Source: Desulfurococcaceae archaeon (GTDB taxonomy: Archaea; Thermoproteota; Thermoprotei_A; Sulfolobales; Desulfurococcaceae). From it: a stretch of 64,000 nucleotides of DNA. This document shows, in pieces, positions 7,845 through 16,222 of the stretch; the first letter of the stretch is position 1, and the number at the start of each line of letters is the position of its first letter. The stretch spans positions 248,001-312,000 of the forward strand of contig JAWBQJ010000001.1 in the NCBI GenBank assembly GCA_038845865.1, given 5' to 3'. The notes below the pieces were generated by a model, which saw only the letters and a list, made by a program, of their open reading frames with translations, did no database searches and had not been told where the DNA came from. A program made the translations under genes and the position numbers.

Positions 7845-8993
7845 TTATACTCTAAAGTCCTTGATGCCAAGCCAGCTTATTAACGCCTCGAAGGCCTTAA
7901 ACTTAGATATCACCTTCGAAGCCGGGGGTCCTGGTTTCTTCATGTAGAACGCGTTTACTTCGTATACCGTACCATAGGCCTCTCTGTCAATGGCTACTCT
8001 TCCTAATCTCACAAGGTCTACTAACAGCCCTGCAAGCGCGGGGCTGTCATTTATTCTCCACACGATGTAGAGTTCATCTTTAAACTCACCGAAACTATAA
8101 TATTCGATTACCATGGATACGAACTTCTTGTCTCCCAGGGGCTCTAGGTAGCCTGTTGGCCTGATGTAGTTTGGCGCCTCGTAACCCAGTATGTCGGCTA
8201 CAAGAGCACTTTTGGTTTTCTTCTTCATTATGTTTCTCTCCGGGTAATTCAACGCCAGGAAGTCCGTGTTCCCGCCAATGTTAAACTGCGCGATATCAAT
8301 AACTTTCCTATTTCTCTCGTACATGTGTTCGAGTAGATCCGCCGTTAGCGGGGTAGCTCCCGTTGCCCCGTCGTCTCCAAATATAACGGCTTTACTGGAC
8401 TTATAGAAGCTGATAAAGGCCATATCATTAGCTATAGGTGAAGGGATAGCGTTTATGAATGCTGCACTCTTGAACTTGGAGGAGTAAAGCGCAGTCATAT
8501 AAGCATACGTCTGTGAAGCAGTAAGCCCGGCTGTCTTAAATCTTTCGTGTAGCTCATTAACGTCTTCAACGGGTTCAACGGGCTCAGTAGTCATTACGTT
8601 TACTATTACATCCACGCCGAGGCTCTTCCACTCATCAATAATCTCCCACGCCGCTACTCCAAGACCTACTAGCTCTTCGCGTCCACGAGCTTTAAATGGT
8701 AAGCCCTTGAGGCTGTTGAGGTGTATACCCCTCCTTACAACGAGGTCTTTTAAGGTACCTGGTATGGGTCCGGGACCTTCATAGTATTGCCTGGCGAGCT
8801 CGTATACAGTTTTACCTACTTTTGACTCGTCTACGTCGTACGCGACAACGATTTCTACATCATCGTACTTGTATGGAAGCCAGTGCCTTAACGGAATGCC
8901 GTAATCGGATATTTCATTGCGTTTTAGCTTCTCCAACCCGACCTCGAAGTGTAGTGCGACGAGGCCCTGACCGACTATTCCAACCCGGATCAC
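7845..8993 (-). CDS. ino1: myo-inositol-1(3)-phosphate synthase
   Basis: 382 residues. Opens with the NAD-binding IRVGIVGQGLVA; carries the family's NTDFLALNYPERN and KTKSALVADILGY segments with catalytic lysines, and EYYSFGEFKDELY near the C-terminus. Converts glucose-6-phosphate to inositol phosphate, precursor of archaeal inositol lipids and of di-myo-inositol phosphate, a hyperthermophile solute. I choose GTG 8993: GGTGG sits five bases upstream, and this removes the 20-base overlap with the upstream PadR-like gene that the longer reading (start 9023) has. Confidence 0.88.
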   Translation of the reverse strand: MIRVGIVGQGLVALHFEVGLEKLKRNEISDYGIPLRHWLPYKYDDVEIVVAYDVDESKVGKTVYELARQYYEGPGPIPGTLKDLVVRRGIHLNSLKGLPFKARGREELVGLGVAAWEIIDEWKSLGVDVIVNVMTTEPVEPVEDVNELHERFKTAGLTASQTYAYMTALYSSKFKSAAFINAIPSPIANDMAFISFYKSSKAVIFGDDGATGATPLTADLLEHMYERNRKVIDIAQFNIGGNTDFLALNYPERNIMKKKTKSALVADILGYEAPNYIRPTGYLEPLGDKKFVSMVIEYYSFGEFKDELYIVWRINDSPALAGLLVDLVRLGRVAIDREAYGTVYEVNAFYMKKPGPPASKVISKFKAFEALISWLGIKDFRV

Positions 8994-9003
8994 GCCTTCC
9001 ACC

Positions 9004-9336
9004 CTAAAGCTTAAGTTTAGCAACCAGTTCTTCGAGGAATAACAACGCGGTACGGAATGCTTCTACACCTCTTTCTGTCGGCTGGTACTTTAGGCCTTCA
9101 CCATCTCTAATCCGTGCTAACAACCCGTCTAACCCCATCCTGTAGATCACGGTGTAAACCGTTACGGCAGGTGGGTCTATTTCAAACCTGTCACGTAGCC
9201 TTACTTTGATATCATACGCTCTTAGAGGCCTTTTTTCGTCTAATAGAGCCTTTATTACGTATAACCACAGGTTCTCTATGGTGAGCTTTCTCTGCAACCT
9301 AAGTAAAGCTCTTGGAGGCCTTTCCAAAGCTCTCAC
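9004..9336 (-). CDS. PadR-like winged-helix regulator
   Basis: 110 residues. Pattern of a PadR/MarR-type winged helix: a helical start, PLRAYDIKVRLRDRF (turn into helix 2), VTVYTVIYRMGLDGLLAR (recognition helix and turn), a wing and a long C-terminal helix. It sits ten bases upstream of the ino1 start on the same strand, so the two are probably co-transcribed and the protein may control inositol phosphate synthesis. Ligand unknown. Confidence 0.65.
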   Translation of the reverse strand: MRALERPPRALLRLQRKLTIENLWLYVIKALLDEKRPLRAYDIKVRLRDRFEIDPPAVTVYTVIYRMGLDGLLARIRDGEGLKYQPTERGVEAFRTALLFLEELVAKLKL

Positions 9337-9458
9337 TACCTTTCTAAAATATTTGTGATCGTGAATATAAACCTTTCCTACTAGGAAGCATGCTCTGAAT
9401 TTAATAAATGCTCGTTAGTACAATTAGGTAATAATAGAGAGGGAGGAGGCGATATTGC

Positions 9459-10139
9459 TTGCGGGCTGTTCTGATAGGAGCGCCAGGAGCTGGTAAAGGC
9501 GTGTACGCACAGTACTTTAAGGAGAAGTACTGTATTCCGCACATTAGTACAGGTGACATCTTTAGAGAGGAAATAGCGCAAGGTACTGAACTAGGCGCAA
9601 AAGTTAGATACTACGTTGAGCGAGGGCTACTTGTCCCGGATGAAATAGTAATAGAAGTCGTAAGGAAACGGCTTAATCAACCTGACGCCATGAGCGGGTT
9701 TATGCTGGATGGGTACCCGAGGACACTAAACCAAGCGAGGGCGCTCGACGGGTTTGCCACCATAGACGCAGCAATACACCTCGTGGTATCAGAAGACGTG
9801 GCCGTAAAGAGGCTTAGTGGTAGGGTGGTCTGCCCTATATGCGGTAGGATATACAACCTGTACTATGAACCAAAACCCAAGTTCAACGAGGTCTGCGATC
9901 ACGACGGCGCTAAGCTCGTCAGAAGGAAAGACGACGAACCAGCGGTCGTAAGACAGCGCTATAGAGTGTTTTACGAGACTTTCAAGCCGATCATTGAGTA
10001 CTACATGAGTGTTGGGAAGCTGATAGAAGTCAATGCTGATAAGCCGCTGGGAGAGGTGCTACCCGTCCTGGAGAGAGTACTTATTGAAACCAGGGTACTA
10101 AAATTAAAGCCTTGCAGAGAGACGAGTAGTTCCTTGTAG
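9459..10139 (+). CDS. adk: adenylate kinase with zinc-type LID
   Basis: 226 residues. P-loop GAPGAGKG near 8, STGDIFREE (AMP site), DGYPRTLNQA (catalytic Arg), LID CPICG...CDHDG with three Cys and an Asp to hold zinc, and a C-terminal RQRYRVFYE with an Arg pair. Interconverts ATP + AMP and 2 ADP in the cytoplasm. TTG 9459 follows a strong GGGAGGAGG Shine-Dalgarno; TATA-like TTTAATAAA lies near 9398. It is divergent from the PadR/ino1 operon. The tail of about 12 residues is Ser/Arg-rich and extra. Confidence 0.93.
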   Translation: MRAVLIGAPGAGKGVYAQYFKEKYCIPHISTGDIFREEIAQGTELGAKVRYYVERGLLVPDEIVIEVVRKRLNQPDAMSGFMLDGYPRTLNQARALDGFATIDAAIHLVVSEDVAVKRLSGRVVCPICGRIYNLYYEPKPKFNEVCDHDGAKLVRRKDDEPAVVRQRYRVFYETFKPIIEYYMSVGKLIEVNADKPLGEVLPVLERVLIETRVLKLKPCRETSSSL

Positions 10140-10194
10140 GGGCTTGTACTAGTGGCCCCGGGTTTCCGAGATCCACGGTTGTCTGTGAGGAGGG

Positions 10195-10419
10195 GTGTGG
10201 AGGAACCGCGGTGAACCGCCTAGACTAAATTACAAAGCCTGGAGCGGAGAACAATTAACTAGGGCCCAAGCATTTAGCGTTGCTTTTTTCTTTAACTTAG
10301 CTCTCGAAGTACAGCGGGCATTCGCAAAGCGTGCTATCCATTACACGTTAAAGCATTTCCTCAAGTCCACTATCGTTGAGGGCCTTTCGGATGAGCGTGT
10401 GAACTGCTTGCTACTCTGA
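10195..10419 (+). CDS. possible small helical protein
   Basis: 74 residues from GTG 10195, preceded by GAGGAGGGG. Predicted mostly helical (LTRAQAFSVAFFFNLALEV, FAKRAIHYTLKHFL) with no known motif. The reading frame exactly fills the gap between adk and the convergent Lrp-like gene, with a 9-base overlap, and codon use looks like neighbours. An untranslated RNA in the GC-rich stretch 10140-10230 is an alternative. Confidence 0.4.
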   Translation: MWRNRGEPPRLNYKAWSGEQLTRAQAFSVAFFFNLALEVQRAFAKRAIHYTLKHFLKSTIVEGLSDERVNCLLL

Positions 10420-10929
10420 GAGGAGCTTTGGCGCCGCGTTCACGGATCCGAGCCAGCATCTCTCGCAACTACTGGGTGGTTTGCACTTTAAGTAGTTGTT
10501 TTTAAGTGGAATCATGTACCTCTCTGGCAGTATTCCATAGTCCATTGAAACCTCGCTTATATGACCTATTTTTGACTTCAGTGTTTCTACAATGCTTGCA
10601 ATTTCGTGCTTATCCTTACCGTATACCACCATGAATACCTCATTACTGTTAGCCCTAAACGTTACTATGATCCTGTTGCAGTTTAAGAGGTTGTCTATGA
10701 ACTGCTCTAGGTTCTGGCTTTTGATCTTGACAGCTGCTACTTCTTTGCCGGCTACCTCTGAAGATATTGTGACGCTGAGGGATAAGAGCTCCTTTGAATA
10801 AAGTGTATTGAGCTTTCTCCAGACGTACGTGTAGCTTAAACCTGTTTTAGCGGCGAGTTCTCGGATGCTCATTCTTGGATTGGACGCTAACGTTTCCAGT
10901 AACTGCACTAACTTCTCATCACTATGCAA
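10411..10929 (-). CDS. Lrp/AsnC-like transcription regulator with C-terminal Cys cluster
   Basis: 172 residues. N-terminal helix-turn-helix (NPRMSIRELAAKTGLSYTYV then KLNTLYSKELL, residues 16-50) followed by a strand-helix-strand region like the RAM ligand-binding domain of Lrp/AsnC proteins. The tail CKPPSSCERC (near 150-160) adds three cysteines, a possible metal site. Likely a DNA-binding, effector-sensing regulator; target genes unknown. It faces the small ORF 10195-10419 and is divergent from the radical SAM gene. Confidence 0.65.
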   Translation of the reverse strand: MHSDEKLVQLLETLASNPRMSIRELAAKTGLSYTYVWRKLNTLYSKELLSLSVTISSEVAGKEVAAVKIKSQNLEQFIDNLLNCNRIIVTFRANSNEVFMVVYGKDKHEIASIVETLKSKIGHISEVSMDYGILPERYMIPLKNNYLKCKPPSSCERCWLGSVNAAPKLLSE

Positions 10930-11046
10930 TCAAAGTTCACCATGGTAGAGACTTTCATAGCCCTTTTAATAGCTTACGAGTAGCACGTGAGCCGCGAATG
11001 ACGTGGAGATAAGGGGTTAGTTGGTAATAGGCTATAAGGGGCTGAA

Positions 11047-12174
11047 ATGGGCAAGTGCAAGTCGTGTGGGCGGGTGTCCGTGACGATCAGCGACATTATC
11101 GGCGTCTGTGCCAACTGTCTTAGGAAAGGCACTGTTCCCACCAGTGATCTGCATAGGGAATCGCGCAAGAGGTTTGGCTTGTCTACTATTCCTCTAAAGG
11201 AGGGCAGTGAAGAGGGGTTAAAGTGTATCGTGTGTGGGAGAGGGTGCTTCGTGGCAATAGGTGGCCGAGGTTATTGTAATTATAGGTTTGAAAGTGAAGG
11301 CGCATTGGCGACCTCTACAGGTAGCATCTACGAAGCTGTAGGGATGTACTACTATGATCCGCACCCAACCAACTGCGTTGCCTCCCCCGTGTGCCCGGCA
11401 ACGACGGGCCTGGGCTACCCCCAATATGCACTTTCACCTAGTGGCGAGCACGGCTACTACAACATCGCTGTGTTCTACGGTGGTTGCAACTTCGACTGCA
11501 TCTACTGCCAAAACTGGGAATACCGCGAAATGGCCTACAAGGCCAAACCCGCACTGAGCATTGATGTACTGGTCAACGCCGTTAACAAGAGAACAACGTG
11601 TGTTTGCTATTTTGGCGGGGACCCTGGACCCTTCGCGCCGCACGCAGTATTTGCGTCTAAGAAGATGGTTGAAAGAGCAAGGTCTATAGGGTTGCCCGTG
11701 TTCAGGGTGTGCTGGGAGACGAATGGGCTTTGGAATCCACTAATGCTGGAGGAGGCTACGAAGCTCAGCTTAAACACAGGAGGCATAGTTAAAATAGACT
11801 TCAAGGCGTGGAGCCCCGAGGTATATAGGGCTCTCTGCGATGTTGAGGAGAAGCACGTTAATTTAATCAGGGAAAACATTAAGTTGGTGGCCAAGTACGC
11901 ACCTGCGAGAAAAGAACCACCCCTCCTTGTTGTATCGACACTTCTCGTACCGGGATACCTCGACGAGTATGAAATAGACCAGTTGACGAAGTACATTGCC
12001 GGCATAAATACCGAGATACCCTACGTGTTCCTGGGCTTCCACCCAGACTACATGCTAGTAGACCTTCCAGTAACTAGTTGGAACCACGCCGAAAAGGCGG
12101 TAAAAATCGCCAAGGAAAACGGCTTGAAACACGTGTATGTCGGAAACGTATTCCTACTTGGACACTCGTACTAG
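11047..12174 (+). CDS. radical SAM enzyme of PflA-like/AmmeMemoRadiSam type
   Basis: 375 residues. An N-terminal zinc knuckle (C4, C7, C21, C24) and further Cys at 60, 63, 67 and 77 precede the radical SAM signature CNFDCIYC (C147, C151, C154), which binds the 4Fe-4S cluster that cleaves SAM. FGGDPGPF follows as the GGE-like SAM motif. Most like the COG1180 group of pyruvate-formate-lyase-activase homologues, substrates of which are unknown. No AMMECR1 or Memo gene is in the window. Monocistronic. Confidence 0.75.
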   Translation: MGKCKSCGRVSVTISDIIGVCANCLRKGTVPTSDLHRESRKRFGLSTIPLKEGSEEGLKCIVCGRGCFVAIGGRGYCNYRFESEGALATSTGSIYEAVGMYYYDPHPTNCVASPVCPATTGLGYPQYALSPSGEHGYYNIAVFYGGCNFDCIYCQNWEYREMAYKAKPALSIDVLVNAVNKRTTCVCYFGGDPGPFAPHAVFASKKMVERARSIGLPVFRVCWETNGLWNPLMLEEATKLSLNTGGIVKIDFKAWSPEVYRALCDVEEKHVNLIRENIKLVAKYAPARKEPPLLVVSTLLVPGYLDEYEIDQLTKYIAGINTEIPYVFLGFHPDYMLVDLPVTSWNHAEKAVKIAKENGLKHVYVGNVFLLGHSY

Positions 12175-12204
12175 TAATAAGCATGGGAGTGCTGGTAACC
12201 GATT

Positions 12205-12224
12205 GGTAGGCGTAGAGGCCTACC
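12205..12224. repeat. short hairpin in spacer after the radical SAM gene
   Basis: GGTAGGC (12205-12211) and GCCTACC (12218-12224) form a 7-bp stem with a 6-base loop about 30 bases after the stop at 12174. It may be a terminator or a processed RNA end; no T-run follows directly. Confidence 0.25.
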
Positions 12225-12287
12225 TCGAAGTGTACTTAGCGTGGTAGAGACCTTAAGCCCGCCTATGCGTGATGAAGAGGAAAGATG

Positions 12288-13103
12288 CTATGCTTTTTTC
12301 TTAATGTAGTTTAAGTCCCCTAAATCAAGTCTCCAGCCCAGCGAGCCTAGTATTTCTTGTACATGTTCCACTTTCTCGGATTTGGGTATTGCGATCACGT
12401 TCTTGTGGCTTATGATGTAGTTTAATGCCACTTGTATAGGGGTTTTACCGTATTTCGAGGCTACGGATACCAGTACGGGGTTTCTTATGACGGAGCCCCG
12501 TTCAAGCGGAGTATACGCTTGTAGTGTGATACCGTTTTGAACACAATACGGTAGGAGCTCTTTTTCAACATAGAGCCTGTTCAGCACACTATAGTGAACC
12601 TGGTTTACGACTATCTCGTGTTTACGAGTAGACTGAATGCTTATTCTAAGCTGTGCTAGATCGAAATTACTTACACCAATATACCTCGTTAGTCCACGCT
12701 CAGCCAGCACTTCGAAGTTTTGAACCTGCTGCTGAATGCTGATCCTTTCATTGGGCCAGTGTATCAGGAACAGATCGACGTAGGGGATTTCGAGCCTTCT
12801 GAGCGAGCCTTCGGCAGCCTTAACTATCTTCTCCTTGTCATCTAATCTATCGGGAAGCATTTTAGTGGTCACGAAAACGGCGTCTCTTCCCACTTCCTTT
12901 ATAATCTTACCTACGAATTCCTCAGCTCTACCTGCATCATACATTTCAGCCGTATCGATTACATTCACCCCGTGAGTTATCGCATATATGAAGGCGTCGA
13001 ACGCCTTATCATAGGACCGGATACCGTAGGTTCCGATGCCGATGGCGCATACCTTATCCGAACCTATATATTTGTAATCTGAGAGGTCGTAGAGCTCGAG
13101 CAT
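12288..13103 (-). CDS. aldo/keto reductase
   Basis: 271 residues with the TIM-barrel AKR tetrad: D50 and Y55 in DTAEMYDAG, K81 in VTTKML and H115 in LIHWP. The signature GVSNFDL and the C-terminal NADPH-site IPKSEKVEHVQE are present. Reduces aldehydes or ketones with NAD(P)H in the cytoplasm; substrate cannot be read from sequence. No operon partner is seen. Confidence 0.88.
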   Translation of the reverse strand: MLELYDLSDYKYIGSDKVCAIGIGTYGIRSYDKAFDAFIYAITHGVNVIDTAEMYDAGRAEEFVGKIIKEVGRDAVFVTTKMLPDRLDDKEKIVKAAEGSLRRLEIPYVDLFLIHWPNERISIQQQVQNFEVLAERGLTRYIGVSNFDLAQLRISIQSTRKHEIVVNQVHYSVLNRLYVEKELLPYCVQNGITLQAYTPLERGSVIRNPVLVSVASKYGKTPIQVALNYIISHKNVIAIPKSEKVEHVQEILGSLGWRLDLGDLNYIKKKA

Positions 13104-13222
13104 GGCTCTAACCCGTTATTACATTGAAGTATACGGGCTAATACTTGTTTTCAGAGAATTGAGGAGGTTATAATAGGTTTCTCTACAAAGTATGAATGCG
13201 GGTATCGGTCTAGGCTGGAAAA

Positions 13223-13375
13223 ATGTACACCGTAAAAAGGGATAAGGCACGTGAAAAAAAGTTTATGGTTCTGACGAACACTGGCATACTGTACTTAAGT
13301 GATGGCGAGCCGGGCCCTTCAAAGAGGCATTCCTGCACCGCGTGCCCATTAAAGGCTATTTGCGGGGTACTTTAA
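13223..13375 (+). CDS. small cysteine protein coupled to YkgJ gene
   Basis: 50 residues from ATG 13223. The C-terminus has SCTACPLKAICGVL, a CxxCPxxxxC pattern like a metal or Fe-S site; the N-terminus is basic (KRDKAREKK) followed by strands (FMVLTNTGILYLSDG). Its TAA shares bases with the ATG of the next gene (TAATG, 13373-13377), so translation is probably coupled. TATA-like GGTTATAATAGG lies near 13166. Family not recognised; the coupling and the cysteines argue that it is real and works with the YkgJ protein. Confidence 0.6.
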   Translation: MYTVKRDKAREKKFMVLTNTGILYLSDGEPGPSKRHSCTACPLKAICGVL

Positions 13376-13902
13376 TGAACCCCATAATACAGCGCGGTGA
13401 AAAGGTAAACTTTACTTGTATAAGGTGTGGTAAGTGCTGTAGTAGCGGGCCAAATGTAGCGCTCACGGTACAGGATGTGTGTAAAATAGCGAAGTACATG
13501 AACACTTCGTGGAGGGATCTTGCGGGTAAGCACTTTTACGCCGTGATAGCCGATCACATCCCCGTGGCCGTGTTGCGTGGCATAGGAGACAAGTGCATTT
13601 TCCTGAAAATACAGGGTGGGCTGGCTACGTGTACTATATACCCGGCTAGACCAATGCGCTGTAGACTCTACCCTTTCATACCGGTGTCCCCCGGCGAGAT
13701 CGGCAGGCTGGAGATATCAACCAAGTGCCCTGGAGTTAAGAGCGGCGAGCCCGTAGAACCCCCATGGAGCGACTTGGAGGAATATTCTAAGCAGGTTCGA
13801 GAACACTACACAAAGCTTTTTGATATGATTTTCAATAGGAACCTCGAACCTCTAAGAGCCTTAGAAGGGCTCCTCAACGATATATGCACCGACACCCGCT
13901 GA
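13375..13902 (+). CDS. YkgJ-family cysteine-cluster protein
   Basis: 175 residues from ATG 13375 (a GTG at 13342 is less likely because of the TAATG junction). Cysteine pattern CIRCGKCCSSG near 16, CIF.. then CTIYPARPMRCRLYPF, typical of the YkgJ / flagellin-lysine-N-methylase-like family, which binds iron or zinc and, in a few members, methylates protein lysines. Exact activity is not known. Co-transcribed with the upstream 50-residue Cys protein. A second, distant YkgJ-type gene lies at 43390-44070. Confidence 0.75.
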   Translation: MNPIIQRGEKVNFTCIRCGKCCSSGPNVALTVQDVCKIAKYMNTSWRDLAGKHFYAVIADHIPVAVLRGIGDKCIFLKIQGGLATCTIYPARPMRCRLYPFIPVSPGEIGRLEISTKCPGVKSGEPVEPPWSDLEEYSKQVREHYTKLFDMIFNRNLEPLRALEGLLNDICTDTR

Positions 13903-13903
13903 A

Positions 13904-14548
13904 CTACTCTACGGTTACAACGTGCCTTAGAGGTACGTTGTCTGGAAATACGCGAATATAGTTGTCAACGTGCATCTCTCTACGGGATATTACTAGTCCA
14001 CCGTGACTGGTCTCAAGCACGCAACTATCATTACTAGTTCTAGCAATATGACGACATACATTTTGTAGAAGGTTGCTTAACCCCTCCCTTAACGCTAACT
14101 GGAGCAGTACCCAGTCTCCTAACTGAGCCTTTTCATAGTTCCTACTCAAACCACCTACTGGGGACACGTAGAAGTAGAAGTACTGCTTATTAACAAAATC
14201 CAGGGATATCGGTACTACCCGGTTATCTAGGACACCATATACACCTAGCCCGCCATAAAACATTAGCGTGGCCTCCACCCTCTCTAACAGGTCGAGGTCA
14301 TTAACGTTCCCTGTGAACACCGCGTAACACACTTCAAGCAGATGATCTACCCACTCTTTGCGCGGTATATTTGACACTACCCGGACATCTCCCTCCCTTG
14401 ATACGAGGATATTGAGCCTTAGATTAGATAAGGGCAGGGCCACGTAACCACGAAGCCCTCCCTGCTCGAATTCGCCTAGTACGAGTGTGAGAGGGCAGCT
14501 AATGAGTTCCTTGTAGTGCCACAAGAGTATACCCGCCTCCCTGCTCAA
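13904..14548 (-). CDS. hypothetical protein
   Basis: 214 residues, not recognised. Mixed alpha/beta without membrane segments; it includes FVNKQYFYFYVSPVGGL and a Cys pair (CRHIARTSNDSC) late. It begins 57 bases from the divergent membrane wHTH gene and ends one base from the YkgJ stop. No function inferred. Confidence 0.6.
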   Translation of the reverse strand: MSREAGILLWHYKELISCPLTLVLGEFEQGGLRGYVALPLSNLRLNILVSREGDVRVVSNIPRKEWVDHLLEVCYAVFTGNVNDLDLLERVEATLMFYGGLGVYGVLDNRVVPISLDFVNKQYFYFYVSPVGGLSRNYEKAQLGDWVLLQLALREGLSNLLQNVCRHIARTSNDSCVLETSHGGLVISRREMHVDNYIRVFPDNVPLRHVVTVE

Positions 14549-14604
14549 ATCCCTACATGTTTTAAGGTAACCTACAAATTATACTCTTCAATGAGGGAGA
14601 AATA

Positions 14605-15576
14605 TTGAAACATGGATTCGCCACTACGGCAGTAATTGTACTATTCTGCGTGCTTACTACTTATAGTGGCATTGGCTTAGTATCAGCACAGGTGCAATTC
14701 ACGGGAATTCATTACCGCGCCATTTACGACCCCCTGGAGAACGAAGGTCTATTAGAAGTAGTAGTGACAATGAACAGTGAGGAGCCTTCATGGCTAAGCA
14801 TGCCGGTCAACATATTCGGTGAGACTGTACAGCTGAGATTTCAAAACTATAGCTATACCGGTGATATAGTACTTGGAGGTGTGAACTACGCTGAGGATCA
14901 GGACCTCGTAGAGGCTTTAACGTATGGTAGAGGAGCGCTTGAACTCTACTTCACCATTAGAGACCTAACCGTAGAAGCGAGCATAGGCGTATTCGAAATA
15001 TACGTTGATACGACGATACTGGCACCTCTTACCAGGAATGTTACAGTAGAAATAGTGATACCTGGTAAGTATGAGCTTGAAAGCACTACTATTCTGGGGG
15101 AAACGAGGCTTTCGGTATCGAAGGAGCAGAAAAGCACTAAGCTGTACATTACGGGAATAGGCGAGCACGTGGTCACACTATACACGTATCTCGAAGAACA
15201 GGGGCCCGCCGCTCAGTACTGGCCAACAGGGCTTACGTATATTGCAATCGCGATCACAGTGGGCTCAGCGTCTACCCTACTAGCTTACTACGTACTTAGG
15301 AGGAAGAAGGTTAGCGTGATAGTGGAGCGGGTGGATTACGCGGATAACGTAACACGCGCAATACTTAAGGCTTTAAAAGAAGCGGGAGATAGAGGTCTTG
15401 TACAATCTGAAATTGTAAGGATAACTGGTCTACCTAAATCGAGCGTCAGTAGGAGAATTAGAAGACTCGAGGAGGAGGGCTTTATTGAGGTTAAGCGCGC
15501 CGGAAAGTACAACGTTATACATCTAACTAGCAAGGGGTTAGAGCTTTCCAAGAAGCTCCTAGATAAGGGGGGGTAA
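14605..15576 (+). CDS. membrane-anchored winged-helix regulator with extracytoplasmic domain
   Basis: 323 residues from TTG 14605 (GAGGGAG upstream). A hydrophobic N-terminal signal segment (5-28), a strand-rich outside domain (30-205), one membrane span near 210-231, RRKK stop-transfer residues, then a cytoplasmic winged helix (252-323: QSEIVRITGLPKSSVSRRIR, wing, LTSKGLELSKKLL). The layout suggests that an external signal is passed to a DNA-bound MarR/IclR-like domain. The outside domain has NxT/S sites as expected for archaeal surface proteins. The next gene abuts it. Confidence 0.75.
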   Translation: MKHGFATTAVIVLFCVLTTYSGIGLVSAQVQFTGIHYRAIYDPLENEGLLEVVVTMNSEEPSWLSMPVNIFGETVQLRFQNYSYTGDIVLGGVNYAEDQDLVEALTYGRGALELYFTIRDLTVEASIGVFEIYVDTTILAPLTRNVTVEIVIPGKYELESTTILGETRLSVSKEQKSTKLYITGIGEHVVTLYTYLEEQGPAAQYWPTGLTYIAIAITVGSASTLLAYYVLRRKKVSVIVERVDYADNVTRAILKALKEAGDRGLVQSEIVRITGLPKSSVSRRIRRLEEEGFIEVKRAGKYNVIHLTSKGLELSKKLLDKGG

Positions 15577-16107
15577 ATGAACAGTGAAGTCGTACCAATA
15601 TATGGACTTGGACTTTTCTTCGTAAGGGAGAGCGGTCTCGTGGAGCAGGTGGTTATATTTGATTACTACGATCCTCTTGAAGAGTATAAGGCAATCATGC
15701 TGGAGAGGAGAAGGCTCAAGGAGGAGAAGGCCCGCCTAGCTCAAAACATGCAGTACTTCTTAGACCTAGAAGAAGTTAAAATAAATGATAAGCGAACGTA
15801 TCCAAGAGTGCGGGATGTCGAAATAGGTTTCCGAGGGGACTATAACCATCCCTATATAACCTTCTTCATAACTTTTACTGGCGAGCTCAGAGCGGGCTTA
15901 AACATCTATGAAGACTCCTACGAACCCGAAATAGCGGAGTACGACTACAAAGTGTACTGGGTCCTTCCTACAAAGGCGAGGATCGTGAGGGCTGATCTCG
16001 GAGTCCTGTACGAAGTCCGGGAAAACGGGAGGATTTTAGAGTTCTCCGTGGAGAAGGGAATGGAGATCCGGGGTTATGAGAGGATAGAGTTTGAACTAAG
16101 CCCGTAA
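15577..16107 (+). CDS. hypothetical protein, partner of membrane wHTH gene
   Basis: 176 residues, start ATG directly after the upstream stop (TAA ATG), so translation is probably coupled. A charged helix (MLERRRLKEEKARLAQ, about 46-62) lies between strand-rich segments; acidic and Tyr-rich overall (YDYKVYWVLPTK). No signal peptide or membrane span. Family not recognised; the tight arrangement suggests a cytoplasmic partner of the preceding membrane regulator. Confidence 0.6.
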   Translation: MNSEVVPIYGLGLFFVRESGLVEQVVIFDYYDPLEEYKAIMLERRRLKEEKARLAQNMQYFLDLEEVKINDKRTYPRVRDVEIGFRGDYNHPYITFFITFTGELRAGLNIYEDSYEPEIAEYDYKVYWVLPTKARIVRADLGVLYEVRENGRILEFSVEKGMEIRGYERIEFELSP

Positions 16108-16118
16108 GCAGCTTAAAG

Positions 16119-16130
16119 GGCTTTTAAAGG
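16119..16130 (+). promoter_or_regulatory. TATA box for tandem C/D sRNA genes
   Basis: GGGCTTTTAAAG lies about 30 bases before the first C box, correctly spaced for transcription start near 16150. Confidence 0.5.
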
Positions 16131-16149
16131 GCTCATGCAGTTAACTTAT

Positions 16150-16215
16150 AGTAGATGATGTAAGGGGACCTCTAAAGACCCCTGATCAGTGATGTGGGGC
16201 CAAAGCGCTGACCAC
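16150..16215 (+). ncRNA. C/D box sRNA 1 (2'-O-methylation guide)
   Basis: C box ATGATGT (16155-16161), D' box CTGA (16182-16185), 3-base spacer, C' box GTGATGT (16189-16195), 12-base guide GGGGCCAAAGCG (16196-16207), D box CTGA (16208-16211). The C'-to-D spacing is the classic 12; the C-to-D' interval is 20, longer than usual. Such RNAs assemble with L7Ae, Nop5 and fibrillarin and direct methylation at the base paired to the fifth guide nucleotide before D or D'. Target not assigned. Confidence 0.65.
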
Positions 16216-16222
16216 TACCCGG

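Noticed and set aside
12280-12300. T-run at the end of the aldo/keto reductase as a terminator
   Set aside because: It lies at the coding end of the leftward gene and is A-rich in that transcript, so it is not a T-run for it.
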